Assembly: GCF_016906535.1 (NCBI RefSeq)
Contig: NC_057375.1
Span: forward strand, 2,294,001 to 2,358,000
Reading direction: 5' to 3'
Length of the DNA stretch: 64,000 nt
Source: Rhizoctonia solani
Taxonomy: Eukaryota > Basidiomycota > Agaricomycetes > Cantharellales > Ceratobasidiaceae
The notes beneath the pieces were generated by a model, which ran no database searches, was not told the DNA's origin, and saw nothing but the letters and a program-made list of their open reading frames with translations. Below are positions 1-9,650 of the stretch, one piece after another. Made by a program: the position numbers and the translations under genes. The stretch's first letter is position 1. Every line of letters begins with the position of its first letter.

Positions 1-1180
1 TGGGTATCATAGTTGGCTTTGGCCCCTGAAAAGGATTTTGACATATAGGCTACTGGATGAAGGTGGTTGTCTTCCCCTTGTTGACTAAGGATTGCTCCCA
101 TTGCTACTCCTGATGCGTCTGTTTCAAGGAAATAGGGTAGCACTGGGTTTGAATGAATCAGGACCAGGGACTGGGTGACTAGGGACTTCAACTCCTGAAA
201 AGCTTCCTCCTCTTGGGTCCCCCAGGACCATGGGGTTTCCTTTTTTGTGAGGTTGTGAAGGGGACAAGCCACGGAGCTAAAGTTGGGGATGAATCTGCGG
301 AGGTAGTTCACAAATCCCAGGAAGGCCTGGACTTGCTTGACTGTTTTAGGTTGGGGCCATGATGTAACCGCCTCAATCTTTTTCTGGTCCATAGAGAAGC
401 CAGCCGGGGATATAACAATGCCAAGATAATGGACTGTAGTGACATGGAAGTGACATTTAGAGAGTTTGCAGAACAGCTGATTTTTCATTAGTTGCAAAAG
501 GACCTCCCTAACATGTTCTGGGTGATTCTTGGGGTCTTCTGAGAAAATGAGAATGTCATCCAGGTAAACTACCACTGTAACGTCAATGAGGTCTCAAAAC
601 AAGTCATTCATAAAATGTTGGAAGGCAGCTGGGGTGTTGGTAAGGCCAAAGGGCATAACCAGGTATTCAAACAACCCATATTTGGTCCTGAATGCTGTCT
701 TCCATTCATCTCCTTCTTTGATTCTGACGTAGTTGTAACCCCAACAAAGATCTAGTTTGGTAAACAACTTTGCGTTCCTCAGTTTTGCCATTAAGTCATC
801 CTGTCTGGGGAGAGGGTACACATTCTTATGCGTGATGTTGTTGAGCTTTTGGTAGTCTACCACTAGTCTGAGAGAACCATCTGCCTTCTTGACAAACATG
901 ACCGGGGCGCCTGCCAAAGAGGTGCTGGGGCGTATCTTTCCTGTTGCCAGTTCCTCATCAATGTGTTGTTTCAGGGCCTTTGATTCTGCGTTGGTCATGC
1001 CATAGATGGGTCCGGGAGAGAGTTTAGCGTTGGGAATTAGGTCAATTGCAATGTCATACTCCCTGTGTGGAGGGAGGACCTTAAATTCCTCTTTGCCAAA
1101 TACCTTGGCAAACTTGTGATACTGTTGAGGGAGATCTGATAGGGGGTCCAAGTCTGCTTCCTCCTCAGAGGCAATTTGTT
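1..1180 (-). pseudogene. Ty3/gypsy pol relic, cut by the window edge
   Basis: The minus strand encodes the N-terminal to RNase H part of a chromovirus Pol, closely related to the copies at 1831-5250 and 39682-43098. The RT core motifs are visible, including YLDD just below 594. The frame is broken by TGA at 594-596, where relatives have an arginine codon; CGA to TGA fits CpG decay. Homology stops near 1180, so the protease and gag are missing. Bases 1181-1251 show nothing recognisable. This is an older fragment, and the complete element at 1257-7509 lies beside it in the same orientation. The stop and truncation are seen directly; calling it dead is a safe inference. Confidence 0.85.
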
Positions 1181-1256
1181 ATGGAATGACTAATTTAGAC
1201 ATATGCGCCCCTAATTGCCAATAGTGAATAGTGCAAACTGGAGTAATCATACTTGC

Positions 1257-1818
1257 TGTCGTATGCCAACTGTAAGGTTGGGTACTTGCTAGTGGATGGG
1301 CGCTTTTGGCCATACTACTACTGACAAAGCTTATCTAACTAACTAACTAGGCTATACTACTGCCACGTAAGGTGGACTTCTACTATCTATTGGCAACAAT
1401 GGGGCCTTAGGCCTGGGAGGTGTGGTGAGCGTGATAAGGGAGTTAACTTCTGTACTACTGGGGGGCCGGCTACTTAGCTGGCTGAAGGTCCTCCTCAATG
1501 GATATGAGACAAGGTAAAATTGACTTGGGGTCTCCAAGCAATTTCCCTGCTGTATATATAGAAGAGAGTGCACTATCTACATGGTCTGTGCACGTGAGAA
1601 AAAGAAGTACAGATGTGAAATGAGAAGTGTGCTGCGGGCTGCGCAGAAGCGTGGATTTCTCCTAAGCGCCCTTGGCACGGCATCTTGGCGCGGCATCTCG
1701 GCATAATAAGCGCCGAGATCACGTGATCAAAAAACAAGAGATATTGAGTCCGTAAAAAATACTAAAAATAATAGAAAAATTGTACGGTTCTAATGGTATA
1801 AGTAAGGAGGTTATAACA
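1257..1818 (-). repeat. 3' LTR of chromovirus copy 1
   Basis: This 562-bp LTR starts TGTCGTATGCC and ends GGTTATAACA on the plus strand. Directly inside it (1819-1835) is the polypurine tract, read as C on the plus strand, followed by the pol stop codon. Confidence 0.95.
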
Positions 1819-1830
1819 TTGCCCCCCCCT

Positions 1831-4800
1831 TTAAAGGCTCTTGGCGGAGTCACAAGCCTTTTTCAGTTGTGACCTGTTGAAGCGTTGAATCTCCTCTTGG
1901 CTGTGTTCTAGGAGTTCTTCCGGTTCCCAGGAATTATCTTCTGGACCATAACCCTTCCATTTAATTAGGTAAAACCATTTTCCCTGTTGTTGCTTGGAGT
2001 CAATGATTTGCTCAACCTTGTACTCCTCTTCCCCTTCTATTGTTTCAGGAGGGGGTCTTTCTGGAAATGGTTGATTGGGGGATTTGTGTGCTTTGGATAG
2101 TAGTCCTACATAGAACACATCATGGATTTTTAGGGTTTCTGGGAGCTTTAGGCGGTAGGCGTGACTTGATATTTTTTCTGTGACTTTGAATGGCCCTAGT
2201 CGCTTGGGGTCCAGTTTGTTAGAGTTTGTTCTAAGTCCTACATTTTTTCCATCAAGCCAGACTTCCTTGCCTATGGAGTACTCCGGTATTATTCCTTTTG
2301 GTCTTGTCATGCGTTCCTTAGTCATTCTGAGCGCTGACTCTGCCTCTTGCCATTCCTGGGCCAGGGTATTGGCTACCAAATCTGCTTCTGGCACATTGGC
2401 CGGCACGGTTGATGGATTCATTATGGGATTTCTTCCATAGACTAGTTCAAAGGGGGTTTTTCCGGTTGCAGCGTGTTTAGCGTTGTTGTAAGCGTATTCC
2501 GCAAGTGGCAACCATCTGACCCAATCCAAGTGGTCTGCTGCTACATAAGATCTCAGGTAGTACTCAATGAACTGGTTGACGCGCTCGGTTTGTCCGTCTG
2601 ATTTGGGGTGATAAGCCAAGGAGAAGGATGGTTGGATTCCCAGCCTTTGGTAAAGAGCTCTGAGGAACTTCCCAGTGAATGTTGTTCCTTGGTCCAATAT
2701 GGTTCTAACAGGGAGTCCGTGGAGTTTCCAAATGTGGGTGACAAAGAGATTAGCCAGACCTTTGGCCAACACCTTTTTTGTGGTTGGGATGAAGTGACCA
2801 AATTTGGAGAATGAGTCTATAACCACCAGTATTGCGTCATATCCTTCTGACTTGGGGAACCCCGTGATAAAATCATAGGAGATGGTATGGAACAGAAAGG
2901 GGGGAACATCTAAGGGTTTCAAAGCTATCACTGGGTTGTGAGCGCGGCAATTGGCTTGGCAGATGGGGCAACATTCTACCCATTCCTTAGCGGATGACTT
3001 CATTCCTGGCCACCAGTAGTTGCGGCTCAATAGCTCTAAGGTTCTTTGTTGGCCAGGGTGACCTGCTAGTGGGGAGTCATGAAACTCCCGCAATAGGCGT
3101 TCCTTTAAGTCCTCCGTATCTGGGATGACTAATTTCCCTTGGTACCACAGGAGGTCCTCTTCCCAGTTGTAGTCCCTATATGCTTTCCTGATTGAGGGTG
3201 GGGCATTTTCTGCATCCTTGGTTAAAAACTGGATAATGGGTTCCAGGGAAGGGTCTTCCTTTAGTTTATTCCAAACTAAGGAGACAACTTCCATTTCTTC
3301 TTCCAAGGTATTGGCAAAGACTTCTGCTGGGAGCATGACTTCTGGTTCTGGGGGGTTGTCAACATAGTCTGATCTCCTGGATAGGGCATCTGGTTTCCCT
3401 GACTGTTTTCCCGGGCAATAATGTATTTCAAAGTTGAAATTGCTCAGGAAGATCCTCCATTGTGCGTGCCTGCAATTGAACGTTTGTGCCTGCATCCAGT
3501 ACTCCAGGTTTCTATGGTCCGTAAAAACCTGGACCGGTTTGTCTGTGGCCTCCAGGAATATCCGCCATTCTTCTAATGCCTTAATGATTGCCAGGAGCTC
3601 CTTGTCATGGGTGTCATAGTTTGCTTCTGCTCCTGAGAATGATTTGGACATGTAGGCAATTGGATGTAAGCGGTTGTCTGTGCCTTGTTGACTGAGTATG
3701 GCCCCCATTGCTACCCCTGATGCGTCTGTTTCAAGGTAGTAGGGTAGGCTGGGGTTGGAGTGGATCAGTACTGGTGATCTGGTAACCAGGGACTTTAGTT
3801 CTTGAAAGGCTTCTTCTTCCGGTTTTCCCCAAGACCATGGGGAGTCCTTTCTTGTAAGGTTGTGAAGGGGACGTGCCACTGAACTAAAGTTGGGAATGAA
3901 GCAGCGGAGGTAATTTACGAATCCAAGGAAGGCCTGAACCTGTTTGACTGTTTTGGGGGTAGGCCATGATGTGACCGCCTCAATCTTCTTTTGATCCATG
4001 GAAAATCCTGCCAGGGAAATTACAATGCCAAGGTAGTCTACTGTGGTCACGTGGAAATGACATTTTGAGAGTTTACAGAAGAGTTGGTTTGCCATTAGTC
4101 TGGATAGGACTTCCCGCACATGGGCAGGGTGTTCTTCTGGTTTCTCCAAAAAGATTAGGATGTTGTCCAAATAGATGATCACTGTAACGTCAATGAGGTC
4201 CCTGAATAGGTTGTTCATGAAGTGTTGGAAGGCGGCTGGGGCATTTGTAAGACCAAAGGGCATCACTAAGTATTCAAAGAGCCCATATTTAGTCCTAAAA
4301 GCCGTCTTCCATTTGTCTCCTTCCTTGATTTGGACATTATTGTAACCCCAACGCAAGTCTAGTTTGGTGAACAACTTGGCATGTCTCAATTTGGCCATGA
4401 GATTGTCTTGTCTTGGCAGTGGATAGACATTTTTGTGGGTGACATTGTTGAGCTTTCTATAATCCACAACCAGCCGGAGGGAACCATCTGCCTTTTTGAC
4501 AAACATGACTGGGGCACCGGCGGAAGAGGTGCTGGGACGGATCTTTCCTGTGGCCAATTCCTCCTCAATGTGCTGTTTGAGTGCCTTGGATTCCGCGTCA
4601 GTCATACCATATATGGGACCAGGGTTTAACTTGGCATCAGGGATCAGATTGATGGAGATGTTGTATTCTCGATGTGGGGGAAGCATTTTGAATTCCTCTT
4701 CTCTGAACACCTTGGCAAACTTGTGGTATTGAGTGGGTAGTTCTGATAAAGGATTGGGGTCTGCTTCCTCCTCTGAAGCTATCTGTGCCTGGTCAGGGAA

Positions 4801-5250
4801 CGTCACAGTTCCTAGGGTCCAATTGATGAGTGGCAATTCTTGGGTGAGCCAAGTCATACCCAGGATAGCGGGAGTGTTGCCAATGGGGCATACTAGGAAA
4901 GGAATGGAGTGGGGATGGCCATTGGCCGAGACCGTGAGTTGAACCTGGTGCCATATGCAACCAGTCTGAGATATGGTAGCATCTAACATTCTCACTACTT
5001 GTGGATTTTTGAGTAGGGTTTTTGGGATTTTCAGTTTCTCAACTATGGTTGGGGAGATAAAATTGGAGGTTGCCCCAGAGTCTATAAGGGTTTTTAATGG
5101 TTCTGCTGGGTAGTTGTCCATGTGTAAATCAATGTGGAGCAGTGGTTTTCTATTTGAGTCTAATGCCACAGATACAAATTCAACACAAGATACATCAGAG
5201 ACTTCTATTTTTGGGCTCAAGGTTTTGGCAGCTTTCCTTGGCCCTACTCT
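1831..5250 (-). CDS. pol: Pol polyprotein of chromovirus copy 1 (protease, RT, RNase H, integrase, chromodomain)
   Basis: About 1140 codons, entered by -1 frameshift from gag; there is no ATG near the start, and the first near-cognate codon is TTG at 5220. Domain order: aspartic protease (DSGAT, about residue 58), reverse transcriptase, RNase H (ETDAS), integrase with an HHCC zinc finger (FHDSPLAGH and CPICQ) and DDE core, then a C-terminal chromodomain (WFYLIKWKGYGPEDNSWEP). This order is diagnostic of chromoviruses. The RT catalytic motif reads YLDN: the last aspartate is AAC at 4162-4164, explained by a CpG to CpA change in GACGAC. The loss should abolish or cripple polymerisation. The ORF is otherwise complete and ends just before the polypurine tract. 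Confidence 0.93.
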   Translation of the reverse strand, partial: RVGPRKAAKTLSPKIEVSDVSCVEFVSVALDSNRKPLLHIDLHMDNYPAEPLKTLIDSGATSNFISPTIVEKLKIPKTLLKNPQVVRMLDATISQTGCIWHQVQLTVSANGHPHSIPFLVCPIGNTPAILGMTWLTQELPLINWTLGTVTFPDQAQIASEEEADPNPLSELPTQYHKFAKVFREEEFKMLPPHREYNISINLIPDAKLNPGPIYGMTDAESKALKQHIEEELATGKIRPSTSSAGAPVMFVKKADGSLRLVVDYRKLNNVTHKNVYPLPRQDNLMAKLRHAKLFTKLDLRWGYNNVQIKEGDKWKTAFRTKYGLFEYLVMPFGLTNAPAAFQHFMNNLFRDLIDVTVIIYLDNILIFLEKPEEHPAHVREVLSRLMANQLFCKLSKCHFHVTTVDYLGIVISLAGFSMDQKKIEAVTSWPTPKTVKQVQAFLGFVNYLRCFIPNFSSVARPLHNLTRKDSPWSWGKPEEEAFQELKSLVTRSPVLIHSNPSLPYYLETDASGVAMGAILSQQGTDNRLHPIAYMSKSFSGAEANYDTHDKELLAIIKALEEWRIFLEATDKPVQVFTDHRNLEYWMQAQTFNCRHAQWRIFLSNFNFEIHYCPGKQSGKPDALSRRSDYVDNPPEPEVMLPAEVFANTLEEEMEVVSLVWNKLKEDPSLEPIIQFLTKDAENAPPSIRKAYRDYNWEEDLLWYQGKLVIPDTEDLKERLLREFHDSPLAGHPGQQRTLELLSRNYWWPGMKSSAKEWVECCPICQANCRAHNPVIALKPLDVPPFLFHTISYDFITGFPKSEGYDAILVVIDSFSKFGHFIPTTKKVLAKGLANLFVTHIWKLHGLPVRTILDQGTTFTGKFLRALYQRLGIQPSFSLAYHPKSDGQTERVNQFIEYYLRSYVAADHLDWVRWLPLAEYAYNNAKHAATGKTPFELVYGRNPIMNPSTVPANVPEADLVANTLAQEWQEAESALRMTKERMTRPKGIIPEYSIGKEVWLDGKNVGLRTNSNKLDPKRLGPFKVTEKISSHAYRLKLPETLKIHDVFYVGLLSKAHKSPNQPFPERPPPETIEGEEEYKVEQIIDSKQQQGKWFYLIKWKGYGPEDNSWEPEELLEHSQEEIQRFNRSQLKKACDSAKSL

Positions 5251-6428
5251 TTTCCCAATTCATCTTTGGCAACCTTGGCTACCTCCTTGATGGTTGCCTT
5301 CCAACCATTGGGGCACTGTTTGATGCCATGCCCTTTTTGGCCGCACTTGACACAAAGGCCAGACGCGCGGCAGCGGTCCCTCTCTTCTGGGGTGACATAG
5401 TTGGGGTCCTTGGATAGGCGGACCCTAGTGGTGGTAGTGGAAGTGGCCACGGTGGCCGGGGACTTGGCGGGTGCCTTTTTTGGGCGGTTCTCCTTGTTTT
5501 CCCAACAAGTGTTGTCAATTTTGACTGAGGCGGCAAATATGGCCTCAAGGTCATTGTTGGGAATATTGTCCTTAGTGGACAAGAGTTCTTTTACCTTCCA
5601 GTGAAGGCCGCGCGTAAACTGGGCAATGTACACCTCAGTGTTCCAGTCAAGTTCCGCCATGAGGTTGCGGAATTTGGTAACGTACTCAGACGTGGTGGTT
5701 GTCTGAGTCAGCGCGGCAATCTTTCTGGCGGCTGCCCGTTTAGCATTGGGGTCGGCAAACACTTCTTTGAATTTGGCTGTTAAGGCCAGGATAGTAGTGG
5801 GAGGGTTTCCCTTGCCCTTGATAATGGCCCCTATGAGGGGGAGCGCCCAATCGGCTGCCTTGTCTGTCATGTGGTAAAGTATCCACACGACCATCTGCTC
5901 CTCTTTGTCAAATTGATCCCTGTGTAAGGCTACCCAAAGCAGCATGCGGTCCAGCCATTGTGTGGCCTTGCGTCCCCTGGTGTCTCCTTTATAAGGGTTG
6001 GGGAGATCCATTTTGGGCCTTTTTATGCTGCCTCCTGCGTCAAAGGGGGTAAGGGAGCTGAGTGACCGCCTAGGCGTTCCCTGAGGCTCTTTTTTGGGTC
6101 GCCTTGGCTCTTCTTCTTCCTTGGAGTCAAACCCTGTTCCTCTTGAGGGGCGGAAGGGGGCTTTGAGCCCAGGCCTAACCGTGCCTGGAGTGTGGGTTTC
6201 CCCTCCTGAGTGGGTAGGAGGGGTGACAGGCCCAGTCAATGGGCCAGGCTTGGTTTGGGCTCCGCCCTGGTCCTTGTCACCAACAAGGTCATTGGTTTCC
6301 TTGCATATGGCGGTGAGCTGTGTGATTTGCTTGCCTTGGGATTTGATTTGGTCCTGCAAGGACCCAACTGTGGCTGTGAGGGCTGTGATAGCCTCAAGGA
6401 GAGCGGCAAGGGACGGCTCCAGTTCCAT
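5244..6428 (-). CDS. gag: Gag of chromovirus copy 1
   Basis: 394 residues from the ATG at 6428-6426; an in-frame TTG lies three codons upstream. The N-terminus has a coiled-coil-like helix (LEAITALTATVGSLQDQIKS), then a proline/glycine/charge-rich linker. The capsid-like retrotransposon gag domain follows (ATQWLDRMLLWVALHRDQF onward, about residues 155-300), and the C-terminus carries a CCHC zinc knuckle, CVKCGQKGHGIKQC. It forms the particle and binds the RNA. It ends at TAG 5246-5244, six bases after a GGGAAAA slip site that opens the pol frame. Confidence 0.93.
   Translation of the reverse strand: MELEPSLAALLEAITALTATVGSLQDQIKSQGKQITQLTAICKETNDLVGDKDQGGAQTKPGPLTGPVTPPTHSGGETHTPGTVRPGLKAPFRPSRGTGFDSKEEEEPRRPKKEPQGTPRRSLSSLTPFDAGGSIKRPKMDLPNPYKGDTRGRKATQWLDRMLLWVALHRDQFDKEEQMVVWILYHMTDKAADWALPLIGAIIKGKGNPPTTILALTAKFKEVFADPNAKRAAARKIAALTQTTTTSEYVTKFRNLMAELDWNTEVYIAQFTRGLHWKVKELLSTKDNIPNNDLEAIFAASVKIDNTCWENKENRPKKAPAKSPATVATSTTTTRVRLSKDPNYVTPEERDRCRASGLCVKCGQKGHGIKQCPNGWKATIKEVAKVAKDELGKE
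5250..5256 (-). promoter_or_regulatory. Putative -1 ribosomal frameshift site GGGAAAA (gag-pol)
   Basis: In the gag frame the bases read G GGA AAA, a canonical X XXY YYZ heptamer. Slipping back one base enters the open pol frame, AGA GTA GGG. The same heptamer at the same position occurs in the element at 37414-43671 (39676-39682). Downstream structure was not tested. Confidence 0.75.
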
Positions 6429-6932
6429 CCTTGGCAAGTCTTGCGAAGTGGGAGATGCGCTGCAAGAGGGCGGTAGGGAGTGGGTTGGAATGGAGCGTCT
6501 AGAGGAGCAACTGGAGGGACGGGAGTAAGGGTGTGGGGCGCCAGAGCGTGTAGAGGGGATATTGGAGACGGTGTGGGGGAAGTGGTGCCTATATCAGGAC
6601 TTATGGGCAGTTTTTGTGTAGTGTGTGGGCGCTAAACCTTTGCGTCAAGCACCTAGCGTTGGATAGTCCCTACAACAAATCAACAGATCTGGCAATTGTG
6701 ATATGAGCGGGTTTTCTACAAGCGGGTGTTTCAGCTGACTAAGGTTGCTAACTACTGTGTTCCGGCAAAACACGTGGTATGCAGGGGATTAGAGTCCTTC
6801 TGCCTTATAGCAATTCGGTACTACGTGAGGGTGGGGGGTTTTTGATTATTCTACCCCGCAAAGTGGCCCTGATCACGTGATTTCCCTTGTGCTAGTACAG
6901 GGGATCCTCTCCTTGTTGGACAAGCCTACAAG

Positions 6933-6947
6933 AAGTCAATTTTACAA
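6933..6947 (-). promoter_or_regulatory. Primer-binding site, self-priming type
   Basis: Adjacent to the 5' LTR the minus strand reads TTGTAAAATTGACTT. After two bases, GTAAAATTGACTT is the perfect 13-base complement of AAGTCAATTTTAC in the LTR (7205-7217), which should be the start of the transcript. This is the Tf1 arrangement, in which the RNA 5' end primes reverse transcription. I see no match to an initiator-tRNA primer site. Confidence 0.75.
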
Positions 6948-7509
6948 TGTTGTACGCCAACTGTAAGGTTGGGTACTTGCTAGTGGATGGGCGCTTTTGG
7001 CCGTACTACTACTGACAAAGCTTATCTAACTAACTAACTAGGCTATACTACTGCCACATAAGGTGGACTTCTACTATCTATTGGCAACAATGGGGCCTTA
7101 GGCCTGGGAGGTGTGGTGAGCGTGATAAGGGAGTTAACTTCTGTACTACTGGGGGGCCGGCTACTTAGCTGGCTGAAGGTCCTCCTCAATGGATATGAGA
7201 CAAGGTAAAATTGACTTGGGGTCTCCAAGCAATTTCCCTGCTGTATATATAGAAGAGAGTGCACTATCTACATGGTCTGTGCACGTGAGAAAAAGAAGTA
7301 CAGATGTGAAATGAGAAGTGTGCTGCGGGCTGCGCAGAAGCGTGGATTTCTCCTAAGCGCCCTTGGCACGGCATCCTGGCGCGGCATCTCGGCATAATAA
7401 GCGCCAAGATCACGTGATCAAAAAACAAGAGATATTGAGTCCGTAAAAAATACTAAAAATAATAGAAAAATCGTACGGTTCTAATGGTATAAGTAAGGAG
7501 GTTATAACA
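6948..7509 (-). repeat. 5' LTR of chromovirus copy 1
   Basis: 562 bp. On the minus strand it carries a U3 with the palindrome GATCACGTGATC, a GGCGCTTA word, TATATATA at 7251-7244, and the presumed RNA start AAGTCAATTTTAC from 7217, exactly 34 bases after the TATA start. Confidence 0.95.
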
Positions 7510-7514
7510 CTTGC

Positions 7515-8894
7515 TCTATCCAAATATGGGCATGAATATTACTATATTTGGAAACTGGCAGCGCTACAAGACCTTTTATACTTTATTTCCTCATGGCGCT
7601 TGCATATATACACGTCTGATTATGCAAAGTAGTCATACTATTATTTCTATGATTTATAGCATATTTTGTATCATACATTTATATGTAGGAATGGTACTTG
7701 TAGACCATAGAACAAGTGCAAGTAAGCATGCAAGCGCCGGCGCTTAGTCATTGCAAATAAGCGCCAAAGGTTGGCGGGGCGCGCCAACGCCAATATCTCG
7801 GCGGGAAATAGGCATATTACTATGCGGACAAATACCAATAGGTCGGAGGCTCCGGCATCTCAGTTCCTAAAAAGGAATCGTCTGATTCTGAGCTAAATTG
7901 ATGGAGATACTAACCATTTAAGTTTCTAGCTTTTTCTATGAGATCCTACCTTGCCTCAAGGTTATTTTTAGCATTCACACTAATGTAATTTAGTCATGTA
8001 TGCTCTAGAACATTCTGTAAATAGCCTTGAGTCTATCCCACTAGGACTTATTGGGACTAATTGGTCTTTATGTATCAAATAGCTCAGACTGTACCTCTCA
8101 TGTAACTTCCTCTTTTGTACATCATGTATATAGTTATTTGTTCTCCCTCTGGGGTATATAAACCCCCTGAGGGAGACCCTTTGAATACAATCTTCTTTTC
8201 ATCCCATTCTTACCCCTTGTGTGAACTTGAAGATCTATTAGATCTTCTTTACTTAGTTTAGAGTGTCTTATTTTGCTTTCTTAGCCTCTTAAGCTCACTG
8301 AACTTAACCTGTAAGGTATCTTGGCGCATATAGCCTCTAGCAAGGTCCCAACAGATACTGGGTAGCTAGGAAAGGCTCTAGGGCAACCCTGAACCTCTTG
8401 AGTAAGTCAGTTGGGAGAGTTTAAGGCCTTGAGAGTGGCATATACACCTTAACTGAGTGCAATCTCAGTCAAATAAATTACTAGCAAATCCAGATAAATT
8501 GTAGTAGGTAACTAAGACTCAATACTAACTTTCATACTATAGGTATAAGCATAACCAACCACCTGTATCTGCAGTAATTGCTTGATTACTTGTTAAGTGT
8601 AGGGATCACCCTGATTACTAACCTAATTTACCCTTATATAGCTAGTCTATTGCCTTTTATATCCATAGATAACTGATCTATTAATCACTTTATTATATTT
8701 TGTACTTAATTACATAGTCCCTAAAACCTTACTCTATAACACTTTGTACACAGGGCCTTACAGCCTGGGTTCCACTAAGTCCCCAGTAGATACATTGCTC
8801 ACACCACCTTAAGTGGCCTGCCCACTGTACTTACATAGCTTGCCAATGCCTTATAGCATTGGTCATTGTAGATAGTTAGCTAGTTGTTGTAGGT
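7515..8894. other. LTR-like debris without a convincing gene
   Basis: AT-rich, no convincing ORF. A promoter-like segment (GGGTATATAAACC near 8150) is followed by a leader-like tract. GCGCCGGCGCTTA and ACCAACCACCTG words recur in a similar order at 32800-33500. I read both blocks as remnants of one old LTR family. The Rep element at 8900 inserted into this debris, which resumes at 21340. Confidence 0.35.
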
Positions 8895-8899
8895 AGTTC

Positions 8900-9366
8900 T
8901 GTCATGACCCACTCCATTCTGTCCATGAGTCCTGACCTTGTCAAGCCTCCAACACACTCAGGTTGCACACCAACATGACCGCAAGCACGCATATACTCGC
9001 ACATATGCACTCAGAACCTCCAGGTTCCCATATATAAGAGACTTATGGTCAACATGGCTGGACTTAGTGATATTCTCTAAGTCCAGGTCACATGACCTCC
9101 CCCCTCCAGTCCTTTATCAAATACTATACTAAACTACTACGGATTTGAGGTGGGGGGGGGATGACATAATCTCTTCTATAATAATATATTATTCAGACCT
9201 TGCCTGCGGGCTCCCTTAACATTGGCCTGCGGCTAGGGGGGCGGGGGGAGTGCAACGTCCCCCAGCAACTTATATTATTAATATATCACTGTGCATCATA
9301 TATACCATATACATCTTTGACAGTGGATATATATGGTAATAACCCCTCCAGATATGGGTTATGACA
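8900..9366 (+). repeat. 5' LTR of the Rep-carrying element
   Basis: 467 bp, TG..CA. It contains TATATAAG at 9031, the stem-loop at 9058-9086, a G tract near 9151-9160 whose length differs between copies, the palindrome AATAATATATTATT at 9180-9193, and a GC-rich repeat block near 9200-9250. Confidence 0.93.
9058..9086 (+). other. Origin-like stem-loop in the LTR
   Basis: A perfect 10-bp stem (CTGGACTTAG and its complement) encloses the 9-base loop TGATATTCT. Geminivirus-type origins have a stem of similar length and the loop TAATATTAC; six of nine loop positions agree, including the ATATT core before the nick site. GGTCA words flank the stem. It is conserved in the 3' LTR (21025-21053) and in the solo LTR (36226-36254, minus). 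The structure is seen; origin function is inferred from the Rep gene in the same element. Confidence 0.55.
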
Positions 9367-9380
9367 TTGAAATCAAGCTG
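9367..9380 (+). promoter_or_regulatory. Primer-binding site of the Rep element
   Basis: Two bases after the LTR, GAAATCAAGCTG (9369-9380) is the perfect complement of CAGCTTGATTTC at 10229-10240. The two-base gap and match length are as in both chromovirus families here. Its partner, however, lies downstream in the internal region instead of in the LTR. Confidence 0.6.
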
Positions 9381-9435
9381 CTTACCTATACCCAGTATAT
9401 ATACATATATATGTGTATATGTATTGCCTATAGGG

Positions 9436-9464
9436 GATGTAGGGATGACTAATGCCCCTACATC
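9436..9464 (+). other. Stem-loop in the 5' leader of the Rep element
   Basis: GATGTAGGG (9436-9444) and its complement CCCTACATC (9456-9464) enclose an 11-base loop containing ATGACTAAT. TGACTAA is the core of the hairpins at 9651-9831, so the loop and that array share a word. Function unknown. Confidence 0.45.
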
Positions 9465-9650
9465 ACTGATGCACAACATATTGTCCCAACAACACAACGT
9501 CAGATTACCATTTATGGTAACTCACCTTCCTAATTAGGAAAGAGACATAACTTGAAGAAGACTTTCAAGACAAATAGAGACTAAGCAACCTAGACTTACC
9601 AAAAATGGCAATCCCCTTTCCAAATTAGGAAAGAAGATGAAATGGATGGA

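Larger units (their letters stand above)
1257..7509 (-). mobile_element. Complete Ty3/gypsy chromovirus, copy 1 (Tf1/sushi-type)
   Basis: A full-length 6253-bp element. The two 562-bp LTRs begin TG and end CA, and are flanked by the 5-bp target duplication CTTGC (1252-1256 and 7510-7514). From 5' to 3' on the minus strand it has LTR, primer-binding site, gag, pol in the -1 frame, a polypurine tract and LTR. Seven transitions separate the LTRs by hand count, six of them at CpG sites. Gag and Pol frames are open, but the RT motif reads YLDN instead of YLDD, so this copy is probably not autonomous. It belongs to the same family as the element at 37414-43671. Confidence 0.95.

Noticed and set aside
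1352..1573. A 73-residue frame repeated identically at 7043-7264
   Set aside because: It lies within the two LTRs of one element and is repeated only because the LTRs are.
7534..7542. GAATATTAC, close to the geminivirus nonanucleotide
   Set aside because: No stem around it, and it lies outside the Rep element; a chance match in AT-rich DNA.
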